Assembly (NCBI GenBank): GCA_037976565.1
Contig: CP137685.1
Location: 26,910,327 to 26,974,326 of the forward strand
Length of the DNA stretch: 64,000 nt
Direction: 5' to 3'
DNA from: Mesocentrotus franciscanus
Taxonomy: Eukaryota > Echinodermata > Echinoidea > Camarodonta > Strongylocentrotidae
Under the pieces are notes generated by a model. It was not told the DNA's origin. It saw only the letters and a program-made list of their open reading frames with translations, and did no database searches. Positions 59,847 to 64,000 of this stretch are shown piece by piece (within the stretch, counting starts at the first letter, position 1; each line of letters starts with the position of its first letter). Both the position numbers and the translations under genes were made by a program.

Positions 59847-60178
59847 TGCGGGTGCACCATGTGAGAGAGAGGGAGGATTGAGGAGTTCTGAAAAGAACTC
59901 TCAGTATTCTTTCTTGACGGTGTGTAGTCCTGAAAAGGACTGTTGGTGTAGTCTTGAAAAAGACTGTTGGTTATCTTTCTTTCTTAGCTTATAGTAATTT
60001 CTAAGGAGAACTATAGCGCTTGGAGAGGATGAGTGGCGGGAGTGGCTCGACGTTTCGAACAGGTTGACTATCCGTCAACTAGCTAGAACTATAAGCTAGA
60101 ACTATAAGCTAAGAAAGAAAGATAACCAACAGTCTTTTAAAGACTACACCAACAGTCCTTTTCAGGACTACACATCCT
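59847..60178 (-). repeat. Histone-3'-end-like hairpin element, copy 2, with inverted second arm
   Basis: 59847-60075 matches 3441-3670. On the minus strand it carries AGTCTT-TTTC-AAGACT (59950-59965), AGTCCT-TTTC-AGGACT (59926-59941), CAAGAAAGA (59908-59916) and GAGTTCT-TTTC-AGAACTC (59883-59900), all perfect stems. A further 60081-60178 repeats the first two hairpins on the plus strand, so the two halves form a large foldback of about 75 paired bases around TTCGAAACGTCGAGCC and GTTGAC-TATCC-GTCAAC. It has no ORF. Confidence 0.75.
59908..59965 (-). promoter_or_regulatory. Perfect tandem histone-type stem-loops plus CAAGAAAGA
   Basis: Two perfect 6 bp stems with TTTC loops, each with CCAAC 5' and ACAC 3', then CAAGAAAGA ten nucleotides later. 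This is the sea urchin histone pre-mRNA end layout apart from an A-T first stem pair and the tandem duplication. No histone coding sequence is near. Confidence 0.5.
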
Positions 60179-61961
60179 CAAGCAAGTAAATTTGTTGAAT
60201 TATTTAATAGATGTATGATAGTCCCATAATATCTTCTTTAATCTGATAGGCTGCTCACCAAAACGGGATCATGGATGACTGAACATTAGCATTTTTTAAA
60301 AAACATTTCAATATCGCTTTTACCTAAGTTTAGGAAGAATGGTGTTTAGGAGAGGTGACCATAGTAACCAATCAACCAAACTTAGGTTGACAATCCAATT
60401 CATTCGGAACGAGCATAGCGAGGATGGAGGTAATTTTTTATGAATCAGGAAAAATTATAGTGTCTATAGCTGTCCATGGTCAGGTAATATTGATCAAGAT
60501 GTGGAAATGCAATATTTAAAAAACATGAAAGGCTATATGGTAAATATTTTTGACTATGAAAGCGACTATTTGTAAGATTGGAGCTGGGTTTCTTTTTCTG
60601 GCTCACACTATATACCCGCGAAATCACATTGAAAGCAAATGAAGAACTATTTTCATCAATATATAGGTCTCTTAAAAGAGAAAGAAACTGATGTCAAACA
60701 ATATTTAACATAGTTACACCGTACGCTTACTTTCGTTTTCCTGTATTCATGGTATTTGTTATGGCGTTCAAATGGATGGTATACCTGGATTTTGATAATG
60801 GCATTAACTACATGTATAACTCCCACAGTATTCAGCAAACTTTACACTGAATCTGTGTTCAAACCACGTATTAAGGGTATTTGCCCGATGAATTTGACAA
60901 AGCAAGTATAATAGCTGAGAGATGAGGAGCAAATTAAAAGGTGCTGACATAGGGGTGACCACGCAATCGGTTGCAAATGTCTATAGTAGTTATTTTCAAC
61001 AAGCTTTTCATACAATAGCCTGTTTCAAGCGTGTGTACGTGTGCATACATTCTGTTGACATTTTCTTTACCTGACTGCTGAGAAGCAGAATATTTGCTTA
61101 GAGCTTAATGAACAGGGCTACCTATATCCTATAGCCTATAACTATATCCTATTTGAGGTACATTAAGACTAATGCCTTACCTAAGAAAAGCAATGACGCA
61201 TCGACTGGGTTTCGAACCCGGAACCGACCCAGTTACTGCACGATGAATGATGATATAATAATGAGGCTTCTCGATCGGTTGATATCAATATGCGTTTTAA
61301 TGACCAGAAAAAAGTTTGACTTTTAGATGTGAATAACCCTTCTCACCGATGGAGATCCAACGTGTCGAAGAGCAACGATGCGCCTATTTATTTACTCTAT
61401 AAACAGCATCCTTTCAGACGCCATTTTGGAGATTGCATGAGATCGACCTGTCATTGACATCCGTGACAGGCCGTTGCCCTTTTTATGTCCTTATCATTGT
61501 ATCCATATCATACTGTGATGTTGAGGTGAACTTGTGGGGTTAAATAGGGCTTTTACCTGGTGCGGTTTCATGCAGGAATGCACCAGTGACTGCCTGTGAA
61601 AGCCCACGTTGGCATTAATTAAGTGGAAGAAAAGGGCTCCGTTTACTATGTGTTTCAACCCCCCCCCCCTCAAAACTTTTACACCCAAAAGGCATCTTCT
61701 AATTTTTTTGCGTATATTATATCCTAATTCAGTGATTATTCATAACTTTATAATGAATAGTAAATAAATAAAATTCGGGGCCGAATTTCAAGGTTTTGTT
61801 TAATTTATTTTATTCAAATACGTTAGCTAACATTACTCTCTGATAAAAAAAGCAGGACAAAATATGATTAAAGTTATAATTTTATAGGCTCGATTCGAAG
61901 AGCCCACATTTCAAAAATGAAACTTTTAACAGTTTTTTCTTTTAATTTTCATTACATATTT
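60179..61961. other. No gene seen
   Basis: AT-rich. GGGTTTCGAACCCGGAACC near 61208 includes a B-box-like word on the minus strand but no tRNA can be folded around it. Confidence 0.5.
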
Positions 61962-62106
61962 ATCACACACACACACATGCACGCACATGTACACAGCTCT
62001 CTTCCTCTCTTTCTTCTCCCACCCCCCCCCCCTCCATTCTCTCTTTCGCTCTCTCTCTCTCTCTCTCTGTCTCTGTCTCTGTCTCTCTGTCTCTGTCTCT
62101 CTCTCC
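61962..62106. repeat. (CA)n, C run and (CT)n/(CTGT)n
   Basis: CA-rich 61965-61995, C run 62021-62031, then (CT)n and (CTCTGT)n to 62106. Confidence 0.95.
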
Positions 62107-63392
62107 GCGTCCAGTTACACGCCGCGTCGCTCCTTCCGCAAGGCCTGGCGCTGTTTGAATTACATTTGCATTAGCATTTCGAAGTGTATTTCACTGCATC
62201 TTTCGATGACATGCTTGATCAATTGAGTGAGCAAGCAAAGGAATGGTTTGTTGGTCGATTCAAGAGTGCAATCTTTAACAAACTTTTTTTCTAATATGAA
62301 TAGCTATAACAGGTGTTTATTGATTGACGAATATCCATGTTTTGTCTCATGGCAGTAGTATTTTTTTTAATTGATTTTTGACCACATTTAATCTTGTATC
62401 GAATGACAAGATTCAAATTCCAGAGAAATATGTTCAGGTGTTGTCTTATATTGTCTCGCAGACATGTCAGATATATACGACTGACTTTAAAAAAAAATTA
62501 AGTTCATAATGTTCAGAGCCGTGTTTAAGAACATGTTTAAGTAATGTGTTGTCGTGGTTTCTCTAAGGTTAATCTTGCGTCACTTTAAGGGAAGGTTCAG
62601 CACAGAAATAAAATGTAGACATCTGTCTATGCCCCACCTCCCCCATCTCTGCCTTTCTCTGTCTCCCTCTCCTTCTTTATATCTCTTCTCCCTCTCTCCT
62701 TCTTTCTCTCCCCTCTTTCTTTCTCTGTCTCCCTCGGCACCGTGCTCATTCTTTCTAATCTTAGTCAATTCTCTCTTCTTTTCTCCTTTTCCTTTGTTGT
62801 TTTTGTTGTTATTCCTTGTCTCGCCATGTTAGACCTTTTTCTTCAGTAAAAGTTGTTCCTTTTTGGTTCATTTCTGTGTTTTCTGATCTCTCTCTTTATC
62901 ATGGTGTAAATACTTTATTTCATTGTATAGAATGCATACAAAAAAGGTAGTTTAATTAAGGGTTATTGTTTCGCTAGACACATTTATTAACTATGTTGCA
63001 TTTAAAACTGTAGAATACTTGCTACCACAGATGTCGTTGACACCTGTTATTTCAACCAAACTCTCGTGATATTACTTTTTTTTTAATTGCCTCAGATTGG
63101 ACAGTCTGGTTTGAAAGAACATTCCTGTCGACGAGGGAAGTATAAGTTACTACCGTTTGTTTTAAGAAGAAAAGAGAAAATAGAAATTCCATTAAGAAAA
63201 GATAAACAGTCTGGCTTTTGGTTTACATCAGGCATGCTCCCATAATGCTTGGTCTCTCATGGCCTGCCATTTGATGGTTGGAAACGGGTGTGTATTTGTA
63301 TGGGAAGAGAAAAAAAGACGATCACCTATCATCGAACTCGTTTATGTAATTGATACAGAGTGGCTCAACAATATTTGTATTCCTCATTGCAG
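62107..63392. other. No gene seen; CT-rich 62630-62750
   Basis: AT-rich apart from the CT-rich block, which includes CTCTCC and TTTCTCT units. Confidence 0.55.
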
Positions 63393-63595
63393 ATGCTCTC
63401 AGTGATGCAACTCGAAGGTTTGAAATGGCATGGGTTGAAAAGGAATTGAATGATTTCGGATTAAGCCTTGGCTTTTATTTTCTTTTTCTTTTCTTTTATT
63501 TCTGGTGTATTTTTTTGTTCTGTAACAACAAGGGAGAATCATCATTTTGCGTGTTCCTTGTTTTGCAGTACCATCCTTGCTCCTACCTCTATTAA
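63393..63595 (+). other. Weak candidate terminal exon
   Basis: A pyrimidine-rich acceptor TTTGTATTCCTCATTGCAG ends at 63392. The next codons read ALSDATRRFEMAWVEKELND, which looks helical and charged, then the frame turns hydrophobic (Phe/Leu, a possible membrane segment from T-rich DNA) and stops at 63595. A second acceptor-like TTCCTTGTTTTGCAG lies at about 63569. No donor is convincing. No family recognised; the hydrophobic tail may only reflect T-rich sequence. Confidence 0.25.
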
Positions 63596-63784
63596 TTTTG
63601 TGACAAGACTTATCAACTTGCTGTATTTAAATATCGAGCATTAGGCCTAGATCTATAAATATTCTAAAACTTCCCAGTTTCCATTTGAAAAAGCAAGCTC
63701 TCAATTTGACCGGAGCTTATACTTTTAACATGAGAATCACGACTGGGACGAAAGATACAACAGGTTATGCCTAGATTACATTTG

Positions 63785-64000
63785 CCCCGGGCGCCGTACG
63801 ATAAATTGGTCTACGATTTTTCGTGCGATTTTGGGGGCATCGTAGGAGGCTACGGGTTACGATGTTTGTGTTTACATTATACGAGCATCGTGCCATTTCT
63901 TGTATTGGCCCTAGGGGGCAAGCCGGGGTAAATCCGTAGATAGGCTGCTCGGATATTGTACGGAAATCGTGCAGTAGCCGTGCAGTCTCCGTACGGAAAC
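63785..64000. repeat. GC-rich sequence with repeated CGTAC/ATCGT words, cut by window end
   Basis: Contains CCGTACG, GTGCGAT, CATCGTAGG, TACGATG, GCATCGTGCC, GTACGGAAATCGTGCAG and CCGTGCAGTCTCCGTACGG in 215 bases. The density of these partly palindromic words contrasts with the AT-rich flank and suggests the start of a larger dispersed or tandem element. Confidence 0.5.

Noticed and set aside
59990..60085. Hammerhead ribozyme around TTCGAAACGTCGAGCC
   Set aside because: CGAAACGTC matches the 3' core and cleavage-site context of hammerheads in Penelope-like elements, but no CTGATGA core is present upstream in either copy (CGGATAG stands in that place), and stem I partners are missing.
61195..61250. 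tRNA gene on minus near GGTTCGAAACC
   Set aside because: Only a B-box-like word; no acceptor pairing or A box at 30-45 bases upstream.
1..64000. CRISPR array, bacterial operon or phage genes
   Set aside because: No regularly spaced repeats with unique spacers, no ribosome binding sites ahead of frames, and coding density near zero; the window is eukaryotic.

Overview
The window looks like a non-coding, repeat-rich stretch of a metazoan nuclear genome, most likely an echinoderm and plausibly a sea urchin. The reasons are: no complete gene on either strand; AT-rich background; very dense (CT)n/(GA)n microsatellites; tRNA-derived SINEs ending in (ATT)n; several small foldback elements; decayed non-LTR retrotransposon C-termini of types common in invertebrate deuterostomes; and a dispersed element that carries hairpins and a CAAGAAAGA box resembling the 3' end of sea urchin histone mRNAs. 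The species is an inference, not something the sequence proves. Most open frames are by-products of pyrimidine or purine tracts (Ser/Leu/Phe or Arg/Glu-rich translations) and are not listed as genes.

Layout. 1-8 kb: pyrimidine-rich DNA, a first copy of the histone-end-like element (3441-3670), a palindromic MITE (3894-4120), LINE-like 3' tails and one GC-rich exon candidate (7889-8021). 8-20 kb: an A-rich tract between direct repeats, a SINE (10245-10526), a 7SL/Alu-like SINE (11009-11167), a candidate coding exon with good splice signals (15069-15227) and a cluster of CACTGTG heptamers (17550-17958). 20-28 kb: a mariner-like transposase scrap, a 64-65 bp minisatellite, a LINE remnant on the minus strand (23630-24110), and CT/AT microsatellites including a recent 288 bp tandem duplication. 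28-31 kb: an unusual minus-strand frame of 296 codons with one stop, and a possible broken exon. 32-38 kb: a second LINE remnant with recognisable reverse transcriptase C-terminus (34186-34775), a CTT tract, a 314 bp tandem duplication and a long-TIR MITE (37251-37477). 40-50 kb: two MITEs, a large GT/GA tract, and a roughly 130 bp tandem repeat interrupted by a second copy of the 7SL-like SINE (46321-46975). 50-64 kb: more microsatellites, two further GGGCC-ended foldbacks, a tRNA-Tyr-derived SINE with intact pol III boxes (57611-57895), a foldback version of the histone-end-like element (59847-60178), a weak exon candidate (63393-63595) and a GC-rich repeat running off the end.

There are no operons or pathways to describe. 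If a host gene crosses the window, only isolated exons of it are visible (candidates at 7889, 15069, 63393 on plus and 28.9-30.9 kb on minus) and the rest is intron or intergenic DNA. The most unusual item is the two-copy element with tandem histone-type stem-loops; the next is the 7SL-like SINE pair, one copy of which dates itself by splitting a minisatellite unit.
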